DNA of 64,000 bases from Gammaproteobacteria bacterium (GTDB taxonomy: Bacteria; Pseudomonadota; Gammaproteobacteria; Steroidobacterales; GCA-2729495), in assembly GCA_015709695.1 (NCBI GenBank), contig CP054183.1, positions 2,778,992 to 2,842,991 of the forward strand, written 5' to 3'. Of this stretch, positions 16,024-27,465 are shown one piece after another. Numbering within the stretch: the stretch's first letter is position 1; each line of letters opens with the position of its first letter. Both the position numbers and the translations under genes were made by a program. Below the pieces are notes generated by a model. The model did no database searches. It worked only from the letters and a program-made list of their open reading frames with translations, and was not told the DNA's origin.

Positions 16024-16606
16024 CGCTGCTGAAGTTGACCGGTGACAGCAGGTTCTCGCCTTGCTTGAGCTTGAGGGCCAGATGACCGACGACATCGTAA
16101 GGCTGGAACCCGAGGTCCGCTGCTGATGTCACGATCAGCCGTTCCATGCCGCCAGTGAATTCGCGGCGGACCCGCAGCAGTTCGCGTCCCTCCGCATCGG
16201 CACCGAAGAAGCTGATCTGCTGGTAGCTCTGCTTCGCGTCCAGCATCGCCTTGAGGATGTCGACGATGCCGGTTCGGCCGGCGAGGGCAGGCCCGGCATC
16301 GTGGCCGGACGAGTTGAAAGCCCGGATGGCGGGAACGGCAGCCAGCAATGTGGCGTCCTGGCGTATGGACCGGGTGAACGTATCGAACCGGCGACCGGCC
16401 GCGAAGGCGGCAATGGCCAGCCGCTCGTCTTCGCGTGCAATCAGATCGCGTGACAGGACCTGCCACACCGAGACGGCGGTAACGGTGGCGGCGAGGGCGG
16501 TCGCGAGCGTGGCGAGGAAAATGGCCTTGCGACCCACGGTCGGCCACAACCAGCGCTGCACTCTGTTCGCCGAGGAATTTGCCGCCAGGTGGAATCTCAG
16601 TGGCAT
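16024..16606 (-). pseudogene. Sensor protein N-terminal fragment, 3' end lost at IS21
   Basis: About 194 codons from ATG 16606 (MPLRFHLAANSSANR) to the IS21 border encode a basic N-terminus, one membrane segment (AIFLATLATALAATVTAVSVW) and the first part of a periplasmic Cache-like sensor domain (KQSYQQISFFGADAEGRELL). Homologues continue with a second membrane segment, then histidine-kinase or GGDEF modules; these are missing. It faces the same way as the HD-GYP fragment and response regulator beyond the IS, so it was probably the kinase of that operon. Confidence 0.7.
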
Positions 16607-17004
16607 CGCCAGACCGCACCGTTGCTCGCTGCGGCCATGGCACTCGCCATGAACAGCCGCAAGATCATGACAATTCCCACCTGGGGGCAGGTAAGTTGCA
16701 CACCGGCCCACGATGCGTGGCAGGAAACACCTGGAAGGGTTATCGGCCCGCAGCGCGGATCCTTTAGCGGGCGAGCGGGATCCGGGTGGATCCGGCTGCC
16801 GGGACGGCGGGTCGCCGGGAAAACTGCATGGCGCCAGGCTGGAGGATATTGACCAGCCAGCGGCTTGGCTGCTGCCGGCGGGCCGCTACATCATGCTGAT
16901 TTCGCTTCGAATTCGCCGGTAACCTGCGTATCATGGCGGCCCCGTTCCGCCCGTCACAGGGCGATTGGCGGTACGGGTCCGTCCCTGCCCTTGCCGAGGT
17001 TGCC
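16607..17004. other. Divergent intergenic region sensor fragment / pntA
   Basis: No gene was found. The right part, about 16860-16940, is less GC-rich and should hold the pntA promoter, but no clear -35/-10 pair stands out. A small inverted repeat GGATCC...GGATCC occurs near 16780-16795. Confidence 0.4.
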
Positions 17005-18570
17005 ATGCCGCTGATGATTGGGGTTCCGCGCGAGAACTTCGCGGGTGAGAAGCGTGTCGCCACGGTTCCGGAGGTCGTCGGCAAGCTGGTGAAGCTGGGC
17101 TTCGCGGTCACCGTCGAGAGCGGTGCGGGCGAGGCGGCATCCTTCAGCGACGAGGCCTATCGCGCGGCCGGTGCCCGGGTCGCCGCCACGGCGGCCGAGG
17201 TCTGGGCCAGCGCGGGGCTCATCTTCAAGGTGCGTGCGCCGGACAGCGCGGAAGTCGCGCTGATGCAGCCGGGCACCACGCTGGTGAGCTTCATCTGGCC
17301 GGCGCAGAACCCGGAGCTCATGCAGCAGCTGGCATCACGCCGGCTGACGGTGCTGGCCATGGACTGCGTGCCGCGCATCTCGCGCGCGCAGAAGCTCGAT
17401 GCGCTGTCGTCCATGGCGAACATCGCCGGCTATCGCGCGGTGATCGAAGCGGCGCAGCACTTCGGGCGCTTCTTCACCGGGCAGATCACCGCCGCCGGCA
17501 AGGTGCCGCCGGCCAGGGTGTTCGTGATCGGCGCCGGCGTCGCCGGCCTCGCCGCGCTCGGCACGGCCGTGGGCCTCGGCGCCGTGGTGCGCGCCAACGA
17601 CACGCGCCCCGAGGTCGCCGACCAGGTGAAGTCCATGGGCGCGGAATTCGTCCCCGTGGACTACCAGGAGGAAGGCAGCGGCGTCGGCGGCTACGCCAGG
17701 GTGATGAGCGAGGGCTACCAGAAGGCACAGCTCGCGGTCTTCGCGAAGCAGGCCGCGGAGGTGGACATCATCATCACCACGGCGCTGATCCCGGGCAAGC
17801 CGGCGCCGAGGCTGATTACCGCGGAGATGGTCCGGTCCATGCACCCGGGCAGCGTCATCGTCGACCTCGCCGCCGAGCAGGGTGGCAACTGCGAGCTCAC
17901 CCGGCCGGGCGAGGTCGTCGTGGAGCACGGCGTCACCATCATCGGCTATACCGACCTGCCGAGCCGCCTTGCCCGCCAGGCCTCCACGCTCTACGCCAAC
18001 AATCTGTTGCGGCTCGCCGAGGAGCTGTGCAAGACGAAGGATGGCCAGATCGACGTCAATTTCGACGACGAGGTGCTGCGCGGTACCACGGTGATCAGGG
18101 ATGGCGCGGTGACCTGGCCGTCACCACCGCCGAAGCCCGTGGCCGCGCCGGCGGCGAAGCCCGTCGCGGCGCCGGTGGCCGCGAAGAAGTCCGCGCATGG
18201 CCCGGGCGAGCCCATGTCGGCCGGGGCGCTGGCCACCGTCTTCGGCATCGGCGCCGTGCTGTTCGCCCTCATCGGCCTGTTCGCGCCCGCTTCCTTCCTC
18301 GCCCACTTCACCGTGTTCGTGCTGGCCTGCTTCATCGGCTACATGGTGATCTGGAACGTCACGCCGGCCCTGCACACGCCGCTGATGAGCGTCACCAACG
18401 CCATCTCCAGCATCATCGCCGTGGGCGCGCTGATCCAGGTGGCGCCGCCGCAGGGGCGGCCATCGGGCCTGATCCTCGGCCTGGCGGTGGTCGCGCTGGC
18501 GCTCACGGCCATCAACATGTTCGGCGGCTTCGCGGTGACGCGGCGCATGCTGGCGATGTTCCGCAAGTAA
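17005..18570 (+). CDS. pntA: NAD(P) transhydrogenase subunit alpha
   Basis: PntA binds NAD(H) and, with PntB, uses the proton gradient to reduce NADP+ with NADH at the inner membrane. The 521 residues from ATG 17005 ([18 protein letters not shown]) contain dI with its Rossmann motif ([20 protein letters not shown]) and [15 protein letters not shown], an Ala/Pro/Lys linker near residues 375-395, and the membrane part with four segments. Alpha is a single polypeptide as in E. coli, not split into AA and AB. pntB follows after 12 bases. Confidence 0.95.
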   Translation: MPLMIGVPRENFAGEKRVATVPEVVGKLVKLGFAVTVESGAGEAASFSDEAYRAAGARVAATAAEVWASAGLIFKVRAPDSAEVALMQPGTTLVSFIWPAQNPELMQQLASRRLTVLAMDCVPRISRAQKLDALSSMANIAGYRAVIEAAQHFGRFFTGQITAAGKVPPARVFVIGAGVAGLAALGTAVGLGAVVRANDTRPEVADQVKSMGAEFVPVDYQEEGSGVGGYARVMSEGYQKAQLAVFAKQAAEVDIIITTALIPGKPAPRLITAEMVRSMHPGSVIVDLAAEQGGNCELTRPGEVVVEHGVTIIGYTDLPSRLARQASTLYANNLLRLAEELCKTKDGQIDVNFDDEVLRGTTVIRDGAVTWPSPPPKPVAAPAAKPVAAPVAAKKSAHGPGEPMSAGALATVFGIGAVLFALIGLFAPASFLAHFTVFVLACFIGYMVIWNVTPALHTPLMSVTNAISSIIAVGALIQVAPPQGRPSGLILGLAVVALALTAINMFGGFAVTRRMLAMFRK

Positions 18571-18582
18571 GGGGTCGCGCGC

Positions 18583-19992
18583 ATGTCATCCAGCCTCGTC
18601 GCTGTCGTCTATATCGGCGCAGCCATCCTCTTCATCCTCAGTCTCGGCGGCCTCGCCAATCCCGAGACCGCCCGCCGCGGCAACCTGCTCGGCACCATCG
18701 GCATGGTGCTGGCGGTGCTGGCCACGGTGTTCGGGCCGCGAGTTACCGCCGCGGGTTTCCCGTGGATCATCGCCGCCATGCTCGTCGGCGGCAGCATCGG
18801 CCTGTACGCCGCCCGCGTGGTGCAGATGACGCAGATGCCGGAGCTGGTGGCCCTCATGCACAGCCTGGTCGGCCTGGCCGCCTGCCTGGTCGGCTTCGCC
18901 AGCTACATCGATCCCACCGTGGAACTTGCTGGCGCCGAGAAGGCGATCCACGAGATGGAGGTCTACATCGGCATCCTCATCGGCGCCGTCACCTTCTCCG
19001 GGTCGGTGATCGCCTTCGGCAAGCTGTCCGGGAAGATCGGCGGCCGGCCGCTGCTGCTGCCGGCGCGCCACTGGCTGAACCTGCTGGCGCTGCTGGTCGT
19101 CATCTGGTTCGGCTACGCCTTCCTGCAGGCGCCGGATGTCGCCGCCGGCATGATGCCGCTCACCGTGATGACGGTGCTGGCGCTGCTGTTCGGCGTGCAC
19201 ATGGTGATGGCCATCGGCGGCGCCGACATGCCGGTGGTGGTCTCCATGCTCAACAGCTACTCCGGCTGGGCGGCGGCGGCCACCGGCTTCATGCTCGCCA
19301 ACGACTTGCTGATCGTCACCGGCGCGCTGGTGGGTTCCTCGGGCGCGATCCTCTCCTACATCATGTGCCGGGCGATGAACCGCAATTTCATCAGCGTCAT
19401 CGCCGGCGGCTTCGGCGCCGGCGAGGGCGCGGCCCCCGCGGCCGCCGGCAGCCAGCCGGCCGGCGAGGTGACGCCGATCTCCGCGCTGGAAACCGCCGAG
19501 CTGCTGCGCGCGGCGCAGAGCGTCATCATCGTCCCTGGCTATGGCATGGCGGTGGCCCAGGCGCAGCACACCGTCTACGAGATCACCCGCCTGCTGCGCG
19601 AGCGCGGCGTGCAGGTGCGCTTCGCCATCCACCCGGTGGCCGGGCGCATGCCGGGCCACATGAACGTGCTGCTGGCCGAGGCCAAGGTGCCCTACGACAT
19701 CGTGCTGGACATGGACGAGATCAACGAGGACTTCCCGGACACCGACGTCGCCATGGTCATCGGCGCCAACGACATCGTCAATCCGGGTGCCGAGGACGAC
19801 CCCGCGAGCCCCATCGCCGGCATGCCGGTGCTGCAGGTGTGGAAGGCCAGGACCTCCATCGTCATGAAGCGCTCCATGGCCTCCGGCTACGCGGGTGTCG
19901 ACAACCCGCTCTTCTATAAAGAGAACAACCGCATGCTCTTCGGTGACGCGAAGAAGATGCTTGAGGAAGTGCTCGGGGCCCTGAAGGATTAG
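18583..19992 (+). CDS. pntB: NAD(P) transhydrogenase subunit beta
   Basis: The 469-residue product has eight to nine membrane segments followed by the NADP(H)-binding domain dIII. Characteristic stretches are [20 protein letters not shown] in the membrane part, [18 protein letters not shown] (NADP-binding loop), [18 protein letters not shown], and [20 protein letters not shown] near the end. It lies between pntA and gdhA in one run of genes. Confidence 0.96.
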   Translation: MSSSLVAVVYIGAAILFILSLGGLANPETARRGNLLGTIGMVLAVLATVFGPRVTAAGFPWIIAAMLVGGSIGLYAARVVQMTQMPELVALMHSLVGLAACLVGFASYIDPTVELAGAEKAIHEMEVYIGILIGAVTFSGSVIAFGKLSGKIGGRPLLLPARHWLNLLALLVVIWFGYAFLQAPDVAAGMMPLTVMTVLALLFGVHMVMAIGGADMPVVVSMLNSYSGWAAAATGFMLANDLLIVTGALVGSSGAILSYIMCRAMNRNFISVIAGGFGAGEGAAPAAAGSQPAGEVTPISALETAELLRAAQSVIIVPGYGMAVAQAQHTVYEITRLLRERGVQVRFAIHPVAGRMPGHMNVLLAEAKVPYDIVLDMDEINEDFPDTDVAMVIGANDIVNPGAEDDPASPIAGMPVLQVWKARTSIVMKRSMASGYAGVDNPLFYKENNRMLFGDAKKMLEEVLGALKD

Positions 19993-21381
<1,389 letters not shown>

Positions 21382-21413
21382 AGTTCATCGACCAACCATC
21401 CACGGAGTCACCG

Positions 21414-22499
21414 ATGTCCAAGCGAATGCTCACCGCCGCGCTGGCCGCGCTGGCCCTTGCCGGCTGCGGCAAGCCGGCCGCAACACCCCCCGCCGCCAGC
21501 CCGGACAGCCAGGCGGCTGCTCCCGCCCCGGCCAGCGACGAGCTGCAGACCCGGGCCGCCGCGCTCTTCAGGCCGCTGCCCGCGGAGATGACCAGCGAGC
21601 GCAATCCCCTCACCGAGGCCAAGGTCAGCCTCGGCCGCATGCTGTACTTCGACACGCGCCTGTCGAGGAACCAGGAGCTGTCCTGCAATTCCTGCCATGA
21701 CCTCGCCCGCTACGGCGTGGACAGCGAGGCGACCAGCCCGGGCTTCAAGGCCCAGCGCGGTTCGCGCAATTCACCGACCACCTACAACGCGGCGCTGCAC
21801 ATCGCCCAGTTCTGGGACGGCCGGGCGGCCGATGTCGAGGAGCAGGCCAAGGGCCCGGTGCTGAACCCGGTGGAAATGGCGATGCCGGATGGCGCCGCCG
21901 TGGTGAAGGTGCTGAAGTCCATCCCGGGCTATGCGTCCGCCTTCGCCGCCGCCTTCCCCGGCGAGGCCGATCCCATCACCTACGACAACGCGGCCGCCGC
22001 GATCGGTGCCTTCGAGCGCCGCCTGGTCACGCCCTCGCCGTTCGATCGCTACCTGGAGGGCGACAGCGCGGCGCTGACCGCGGAGCAGCGCACCGGCCTG
22101 GCGACCTTCATGGATGTCGGCTGCACCACCTGCCACAACGGCGTGGGCATCGGCGGCGGGATGTACCAGAAGCTCGGCCTGGTGAAGCCCTTCGCCACAT
22201 CCGACCTCGGGCGCGAGGAGGTGACGAAGAACGAGGCCGACAAGTTCATGTTCAAGGTGCCCTCGCTGCGCAACATCACCGAGACTGCGCCGTACTTCCA
22301 CGATGGCAAGGTGGTGACGCTCGACGAGGCCATCCGCCTCATGGGCGAGCACCAGCTGGGCAGGAGCCTGACGGATGCGCAGGTCGGCGAGATCCGCGCC
22401 TTCCTCGGCAGCCTCAAGGGCGAGATCCCGGCGCAGTACGTCGCCAGGCCGGAACTGCCGGCGAGCGGCCCGGAGACGCCGAAGGCCGACAAGGGCTGA
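21414..22499 (+). CDS. Di-haem cytochrome c peroxidase
   Basis: This periplasmic enzyme reduces hydrogen peroxide with electrons from small c-type cytochromes or the quinol pool. The 361-residue precursor has a lipoprotein signal (ALAALALAGC) and an Ala/Pro-rich linker. Two CxxCH haem sites are present: CNSCH near residue 93 (peroxidatic domain) and CTTCH near residue 240. PSLRNITETAPYFHDGK is typical of the CcpA/MauG family. The lipid anchor is less common than a soluble form. A strong terminator hairpin follows. Confidence 0.92.
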   Translation: MSKRMLTAALAALALAGCGKPAATPPAASPDSQAAAPAPASDELQTRAAALFRPLPAEMTSERNPLTEAKVSLGRMLYFDTRLSRNQELSCNSCHDLARYGVDSEATSPGFKAQRGSRNSPTTYNAALHIAQFWDGRAADVEEQAKGPVLNPVEMAMPDGAAVVKVLKSIPGYASAFAAAFPGEADPITYDNAAAAIGAFERRLVTPSPFDRYLEGDSAALTAEQRTGLATFMDVGCTTCHNGVGIGGGMYQKLGLVKPFATSDLGREEVTKNEADKFMFKVPSLRNITETAPYFHDGKVVTLDEAIRLMGEHQLGRSLTDAQVGEIRAFLGSLKGEIPAQYVARPELPASGPETPKADKG

Positions 22500-22506
22500 G
22501 GACCGG

Positions 22507-22543
22507 GGCGCCACCGGACCCGGCAGCCGGGCCCGGTGGCGCC
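22507..22543. terminator. Hairpin between cytochrome c peroxidase gene and aldolase gene
   Basis: GGCGCCACCGG (22507-22517) and CCGGTGGCGCC (22533-22543) form an 11-bp perfect stem, with further pairing inside the 15-base loop (CCCGG/CCGGG). It lies between two convergent genes and can serve both strands, though the T-run is short (CCTTTC). Confidence 0.75.
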
Positions 22544-22548
22544 GCCTT

Positions 22549-23445
22549 TCAGGTGCGCGACGCCTCGAAGGTGCTCTGGATCGAGGCGTCCATGGCCTCG
22601 TCGAACTGGGCGTCGGTCTGCTGCGCGGTCAATCCCTCGACCAGCGCACGCGAGAAGCTGGCGATCATGCCGTGCTGCCTGGCCAGCCGCCGGTTGGATT
22701 CCTCGCGGCTGTAGCCGCCGGAGAGCGCCACCACCCGCAGCACGCCGCGGTGCGCGATGCAGTCGGCGTAGAGGTTGTCCTGCTCGGGAAGCGTGAGCTT
22801 GAGCATGACGCGCTTGCCGGCCGGCAGGGCATCGAGCTCCTTCATCATGGCCGCCTTCAGCATGGCCTCGGCCCCGGCCTTGTCCGGGCACTTGATGTCC
22901 ACCTCGGGCTCGATGATCGGCACCAGGCCGGCGGCGAGGATCTGCCTGCCGACCTCGAACTGCTGGGCGACGATCCTGCCGATGCCGGCCGCGTTGGCCT
23001 GCTTGATGACCGAGCGCATCTTGGTGCCGAAGATCCGCCTGGACACGGCCTTCTCCAGCAAGGCGCCGAGCGCCGGCATGGGCTTCATCAGCTGCACGCC
23101 GTCGGCCTCGTCGGCCAGGCCCTTGTCGACCTTGAGGATCGGCACCACGCGCTTGGTGTTCCACAGGTAGTCGGCGGTCGACTGGCCGTGGATGTCCCGG
23201 TCCATGGTGTTCTCGAAGAGGATCGCGGCGAGGATGCGGTCGCCGTTGAAGGCCGGGGTGGTGATGATCCGCGTGCGCATCTGGTGGACCAGCGCGAACA
23301 TCTGCTCGTCGTTCGACCAGGCATCGCCCTTGATGCCGTAGAGGGCCAGTGCCTTGGGGGTGCTGCCGCCGCTCTGGTCCAGCGCGGCGATGAAGCCCTG
23401 CTGGCTGGCCATCTTGCGGGTCTGCTGCTCGATCCTGTTCATCAT
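22549..23445 (-). CDS. Fructose-bisphosphate aldolase, class I
   Basis: The enzyme cleaves fructose 1,6-bisphosphate into the two triose phosphates through a Schiff-base lysine. The 298 residues fit the bacterial class I family. Recognisable stretches are GFIAALDQSGGSTPKAL, ILFENTMDRDIHG, VPILKVDKGLADEADGVQL, IIEPEVDIKCPDKAGAE and VMLKLTLPEQDNLY. It ends in front of the shared hairpin and is transcribed away from the membrane-protein gene at 23612. Confidence 0.93.
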   Translation of the reverse strand: MMNRIEQQTRKMASQQGFIAALDQSGGSTPKALALYGIKGDAWSNDEQMFALVHQMRTRIITTPAFNGDRILAAILFENTMDRDIHGQSTADYLWNTKRVVPILKVDKGLADEADGVQLMKPMPALGALLEKAVSRRIFGTKMRSVIKQANAAGIGRIVAQQFEVGRQILAAGLVPIIEPEVDIKCPDKAGAEAMLKAAMMKELDALPAGKRVMLKLTLPEQDNLYADCIAHRGVLRVVALSGGYSREESNRRLARQHGMIASFSRALVEGLTAQQTDAQFDEAMDASIQSTFEASRT

Positions 23446-23611
23446 TCTGCCTCGCGTGGGTGGGGCGGCCGGGCTGGTCCGGGCGCAACTCGGGATTGTA
23501 GATCAAGCGCTGCGGCCTGCCAGTCCGTGGAATCACATAAGCCGGTCCGCCTGAGCCGGCGCCAGCGGCTGCTAGAATCACCTCCGGGTGAGCCGACGAG
23601 GATATGGATCG

Positions 23612-24106
23612 GTGGCAAAGGACAAGGCATCCGCGACCAACTGGACGTTCTTCCGGGTGTCCCTGGTGGCCATCGCCTTCATCGGCGGCGTCATGGGCGC
23701 CCAGGCGGCGCTGGTCAGCGAGCAGATTCCCTGGATCCTGCTGCTGGGGATGTTCGTGGCCAGCATTCCGGTGATGCTGCTGGTCATCGGGCTGCAGCGT
23801 GCCAATCCCTGGTCGGCCGCCACCTGGCAGTACCCGGACTGGTCGCTCAACCCGCTGCAATTCCGCGAGCCGCTGCAGTTCTTCCACTTCACCGGCTTCC
23901 TGCTGCTGGCGGCCGGGCTGGGTGGCATCGCCGGCGGCATGTTCGGCCCGCATGCCATCACCGCCAACAACCAGGTGCTGGTGGCCGGCGGTGGGGGCCA
24001 GCTGGCCGGCGTGTATGTCTGCACCATCGTCTTCCGCAGCAAGATGGCGGCGCGCGGCCCTGGTGGCCATGGTGACAAGGGCACCGACCCGCAGCGCAAG
24101 GGCTGA
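23612..24106 (+). CDS. Small membrane protein of unknown function
   Basis: About 164 residues start at GTG 23612 (preceded by GAGGA); GTG 23588 would add eight residues. Four predicted membrane segments are seen (FRVSLVAIAFIGGVMGAQA, WILLLGMFVASIPVMLLVIG, FTGFLLLAAGLGGIAGGMFG, LVAGGGGQLAGVYVCTIVF), then a charged Gly/Lys tail. No family was recognised. It is divergent from the aldolase gene and upstream of the DUF2249 gene, near the nitric-oxide module. Confidence 0.65.
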   Translation: MAKDKASATNWTFFRVSLVAIAFIGGVMGAQAALVSEQIPWILLLGMFVASIPVMLLVIGLQRANPWSAATWQYPDWSLNPLQFREPLQFFHFTGFLLLAAGLGGIAGGMFGPHAITANNQVLVAGGGGQLAGVYVCTIVFRSKMAARGPGGHGDKGTDPQRKG

Positions 24107-24250
24107 GATCCGCCGCCAGGCAGGTGCCTATAGCTACATTCCGCAATGCCGCGGCGTTGCCAGCGGCCGGCGGCATTGATAGCGTCGCAAACCCTTCAAC
24201 CAATGGAACCGGTGCGGCCCTGGGCCCTGCCGGGCAGACCGGGAGACACC

Positions 24251-24553
24251 ATGGCCGAGAACTTTGCCGTGACCATCGATGTGCGGGAAATCCCGCCGTA
24301 CCAGCGCCACCCGCTGATCTTCGGGCGGTTCAACGAGCTGCGCCCGGGAGAGGCCCTGCAGCTGGTCAACGACCACGATCCGCGCCCGTTGCATTACCAG
24401 TTCCAGGCGTTGAATGGCGGCCAGTTCACCTGGGACTACCTCGAGTCGGGCCCGGCCCTCTGGCGGGTGCGCATCGGCAAGCTGGCGGGCGCCGCGGCGC
24501 CTGCGGCCGCGACGACGGGCGGCAGCTGCTGCTCGGGCGGTTCCTGCGGCTGA
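24251..24553 (+). CDS. DUF2249 protein with Cys-rich C-terminus
   Basis: The 100 residues from ATG 24251 include the DUF2249 fold (TIDVREIPPYQRHPLIFGRF, FNELRPGEALQLVNDHDPRP, PLHYQF, GPALWRVRIGKL). Such domains go with denitrification and NO-response genes and often with hemerythrins. The tail GGSCCSGGSCG has three Cys residues, like the CCG/CxxC tails of small metal-binding proteins. It lies next to nsrR and the NO reductase gene and points towards them. Confidence 0.82.
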   Translation: MAENFAVTIDVREIPPYQRHPLIFGRFNELRPGEALQLVNDHDPRPLHYQFQALNGGQFTWDYLESGPALWRVRIGKLAGAAAPAAATTGGSCCSGGSCG

Positions 24554-24584
24554 CGACCGGCCCGGCGGCGGCCGCCTCGCGTCC

Positions 24585-25052
24585 TCAGCGGGCGCGGCGC
24601 GGGCGCCGCGGATCGGGCAGCGGCACCGAGAGGATCTGCGCCAGCGGCCGGCGCTTCTCGACCAGGTCCGCGAGGCTGTAGCCGTCGAGCACCGCCTCGA
24701 ATGCCTCCACCGCCTCCGCCAGCGCCTTGCGCAGCTGGCACACCGGGGCGATGACGCAGGTGTTGCTGTCGTGGTCGAAACACTCCGCCGGTATCGAGCC
24801 GGCCTCGGTGAGCCGCACCACTTCCCCGACGTTGATCTTCGCCGGTGGCCGCGCCAGCTGCAGGCCGCCACCGCGGCCGCGCACGTTGGCGAGCAGGCCG
24901 TTCTTGCCCAGGAAGTGCACGATCTTCATCAGGTGGTTCTCGGAGACGTCGAACGCCGAGGCGATCTCGGCGATCGTCGCGCGCCGGTCCGGCTCGAGCG
25001 CCAGGTAGATCAGCACCCGCAGGCTGTAATCGGTGAAGGTCGTCAGGCGCAT
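24585..25052 (-). CDS. nsrR: Rrf2-family NO-responsive repressor NsrR
   Basis: This 155-residue iron-sulfur repressor has a winged helix-turn-helix near residues 25-60 (ATIAEIASAFDVSENHLMKI) and the NsrR-type motif RGRGGGLQLARPPAKINVGEVVR. Three Cys residues ligate the cluster in ECFDHDSNTCVIAPVC. NsrR de-represses NO-detoxification genes when NO damages the cluster. It lies directly behind the NO reductase gene on the same strand, with an intervening hairpin. Confidence 0.9.
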   Translation of the reverse strand: MRLTTFTDYSLRVLIYLALEPDRRATIAEIASAFDVSENHLMKIVHFLGKNGLLANVRGRGGGLQLARPPAKINVGEVVRLTEAGSIPAECFDHDSNTCVIAPVCQLRKALAEAVEAFEAVLDGYSLADLVEKRRPLAQILSVPLPDPRRPRRAR

Positions 25053-25086
25053 CGCTTGGCTGTCCGCTGGTTCCCGGGCCAGAACG

Positions 25087-25128
25087 GCAACGGCTGCGGA
25101 CAGGCCTGCGCCTGCCCGCAGCCGTTGC
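25087..25128. terminator. Hairpin between NO reductase gene and nsrR
   Basis: GCAACGGCTGCGG (25087-25099) and CCGCAGCCGTTGC (25116-25128) form a 13-bp perfect stem with a 16-base loop. It lies eight bases downstream of the NO reductase stop. No T-run follows, so it may attenuate or stabilise the transcript rather than end it. Confidence 0.6.
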
Positions 25129-25135
25129 GGGTACC

Positions 25136-27412
25136 TCAGGCTGGCTCGGCCAGCCCGGCGCGCAGGGCGGCACGGGCGCGCCTGCGCTTCCACAGCAGTT
25201 TCACGGTGTATGCCCCGAGGAACAAGCCCCCCGCGGCAAACACGATGTCTCCGGGCACCCGCAGCCAGACCATCGCCTCCATGAACGGCGAGTGGATGAC
25301 CTCCGGGGAACGGGCGTACCACAGGCCCTCGCTGATGCTGGCGGCGGCCTGGTAGATGCCGGCCGGCAGCAGCGACAGGAACACCATCATCGCCAGGCCG
25401 ATGTTCAGGCTCCACCAGGCCGGCCCGAGCAGGCGGTCCGGGTGCAGCCCGCGCGGGTACAGGCCGCGCAGGCAGAACAGCATCAGGCCGATGCCGAGCA
25501 TGCCGTAGACGCCGAACAGGGCGGCATGGCCATGGGCCGCGGTCAGGTTCAGGCCCTGCACGTAGTACAGCGAGGCCGGCGGGTTGACCGAGAAACCGAG
25601 CAGGCCGGCGCCGACGATGTTCCAGAAGCCCACGGCGACGAAGCACAGGATCGGCCAGCGGTAGGCGGCCATCCAGGGTGCCGCGCGGCTGCGCCGGTAG
25701 GTCTGGTAGCCCTCCAGCCCGACCAGCGCCAGCGGCACCACCTCCAGCGCCGAGAACACCGCGCCGAGCGCGATCACCGAGGTCGGCGTGCCGGTGAAGT
25801 ACAGGTGGTGCAGGGTGCCGAGAATGCCGCCGAAGAGGAACACCACGGTTTCCAGCACGATGGCCGAGTTGGCGGTGGCGGCGCGGATGAGCCCGAGGCG
25901 GGTGAAGATCAGGGCGATGACCGCGGTGGCGAATACCTCGAAGAAGCCCTCGACCCACAGGTGCACCAGCCACCAGCGCCAGTACTCGATCATCGAGTAG
26001 TGCGTGGTCGGGCCCCAGACCAGGGAGGTCGTGTAGAAACCGCCGATGCAGAGGGCGGAGAGGAACACCATGGCGATCAGGCCGCGGGTCTCGCCCGGCT
26101 GGCGCAGTGCAGGCCACAGCGCCCGGCCCATCAGCAGCAGCCAGAAGGCGAGGCCGACGAACAGCAGCACCTGCCAGATGCGCCCCATGCTGGTGAATTC
26201 CAGGCCCTGGTTGCCGATCCAGAAGGCGTAGTCCGCGCCGCGTGCCTGCAGCGTGCCGAGCCAGCCGGTGGCGGTGGAGCCGACGACGATGACGATGAGC
26301 GCCCAGAACAGCAGGTCGACGCCGGCCTTCTGCCACTTCGGTTCGTGGCCGGAGAGCAGCGGCGAGATGTACAGGCCGGTGGCCAGCCAGGCGGTGGCGA
26401 TCCAGAAGATGCCGTACTGGGTGTGCACCGTGCGGCTGACGACGTAGGGCAGCACCTCGGCGAGCGCGAAGCCGAAGAAGGCCTGGCCCTCCACGGCGTA
26501 GTGGGCGGTGATCGCCCCCATGCCGATCTGCGCCAGCAGCAGGCCCACGACCACGAAGAAATACTTGCGCGTGGCGCGCATCGAGGCGGTGGGCACCGCG
26601 CCCAGCAGCGGATCGGCTGCCGGCGGCGCCGGGTCCGCGGCGTGGCCGCGGGAACCATGGAACCAGAGCATGGCGGCAATGCCGGCGATCAGCAGCACGA
26701 TGCTGGCGATGGTCCAGATGACGCTGTCGGCGGTCAGGGTGTTGTCGACCAGCGGCTCGTGCGGCCAGTTGCTGGTGTAGGAGAGCCCCGTTTCGCCGGG
26801 ACGGTCGGTCACCGTGGCCCAGGCCGACCAGAAGAAGAAGGCGGTGAGCGCGGTACGGTCCGCGGCATCCGCCACCGTATCGGCCGTCATGGCGTACTGC
26901 TCGCGCAGCGTGTCGAGCCCGGCGGCGCTGCCGAACAGGTCGGCATAGTGCCCGGCGACCGCGCGGATGGCCGCGGCGCGCTCGGTCGAAACCGTCAGGA
27001 TTCCGCTGTGGCTGCTGTAGCCGTTGTGGCGCATCTCCTGCCGGAGCGCCGCATCGATGGCGCCCTGCTGCTCGAGGTCCAGCCCGGCGTAGGGTGCGCG
27101 GAAGCGTCGCTCGGCCAGGCGATCCCGCAGCGCCAGGGCCTCGCGGTGCAGCCAGTCCGCCGACCAGTCCGGGGCGACGTAGCTGCCATGGCCCCAGACG
27201 CTGCCGAGTTGCTGGCCGCCGGTGGCCAGCCAGATGCGCTGGCCCTGCTGCACCTCTTCGCCGGTGAAGACCGTGGCGCCGTCGGCATCCAGCACCCGCT
27301 CGGGGATGGGCGGTGCCTGCAGGTAGATCTGCCGGCCGGTCCAGCCCAGCACGGCGAAGGAGAGCACGAAGACAATGCCAAGGCACTGCCAGAGTTTGCG
27401 CGTCGGTTGCAT
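25136..27412 (-). CDS. norB: Quinol-dependent nitric oxide reductase (qNOR)
   Basis: This single-subunit enzyme reduces two NO to N2O with quinol. The 758 residues are the qNOR length, with the N-terminal extension fused to the 12-helix core. The extension is marked by GHGSYVAPDWSADWLHREAL. Core residues include YWRWWLVHLWVEGFFEVFA (His and the Glu next to FeB), ILGTLHHLYFTGTP (FeB histidines) and NLTAAHGHAALFGVYGM (haem-b histidines). There is no separate norC. The upstream gap holds NsrR-like sequences, and nsrR follows. Confidence 0.95.
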   Translation of the reverse strand: MQPTRKLWQCLGIVFVLSFAVLGWTGRQIYLQAPPIPERVLDADGATVFTGEEVQQGQRIWLATGGQQLGSVWGHGSYVAPDWSADWLHREALALRDRLAERRFRAPYAGLDLEQQGAIDAALRQEMRHNGYSSHSGILTVSTERAAAIRAVAGHYADLFGSAAGLDTLREQYAMTADTVADAADRTALTAFFFWSAWATVTDRPGETGLSYTSNWPHEPLVDNTLTADSVIWTIASIVLLIAGIAAMLWFHGSRGHAADPAPPAADPLLGAVPTASMRATRKYFFVVVGLLLAQIGMGAITAHYAVEGQAFFGFALAEVLPYVVSRTVHTQYGIFWIATAWLATGLYISPLLSGHEPKWQKAGVDLLFWALIVIVVGSTATGWLGTLQARGADYAFWIGNQGLEFTSMGRIWQVLLFVGLAFWLLLMGRALWPALRQPGETRGLIAMVFLSALCIGGFYTTSLVWGPTTHYSMIEYWRWWLVHLWVEGFFEVFATAVIALIFTRLGLIRAATANSAIVLETVVFLFGGILGTLHHLYFTGTPTSVIALGAVFSALEVVPLALVGLEGYQTYRRSRAAPWMAAYRWPILCFVAVGFWNIVGAGLLGFSVNPPASLYYVQGLNLTAAHGHAALFGVYGMLGIGLMLFCLRGLYPRGLHPDRLLGPAWWSLNIGLAMMVFLSLLPAGIYQAAASISEGLWYARSPEVIHSPFMEAMVWLRVPGDIVFAAGGLFLGAYTVKLLWKRRRARAALRAGLAEPA

Positions 27413-27465
27413 GGAGGGATCCCCGGGGATGGTCGTGTTGGCGAAAGCGGCACCCTCGGTGCCAG

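Noticed and set aside
18027-19919. 630-codon open frame crossing pntA and pntB
   Set aside because: Out-of-frame shadow of both transhydrogenase genes.
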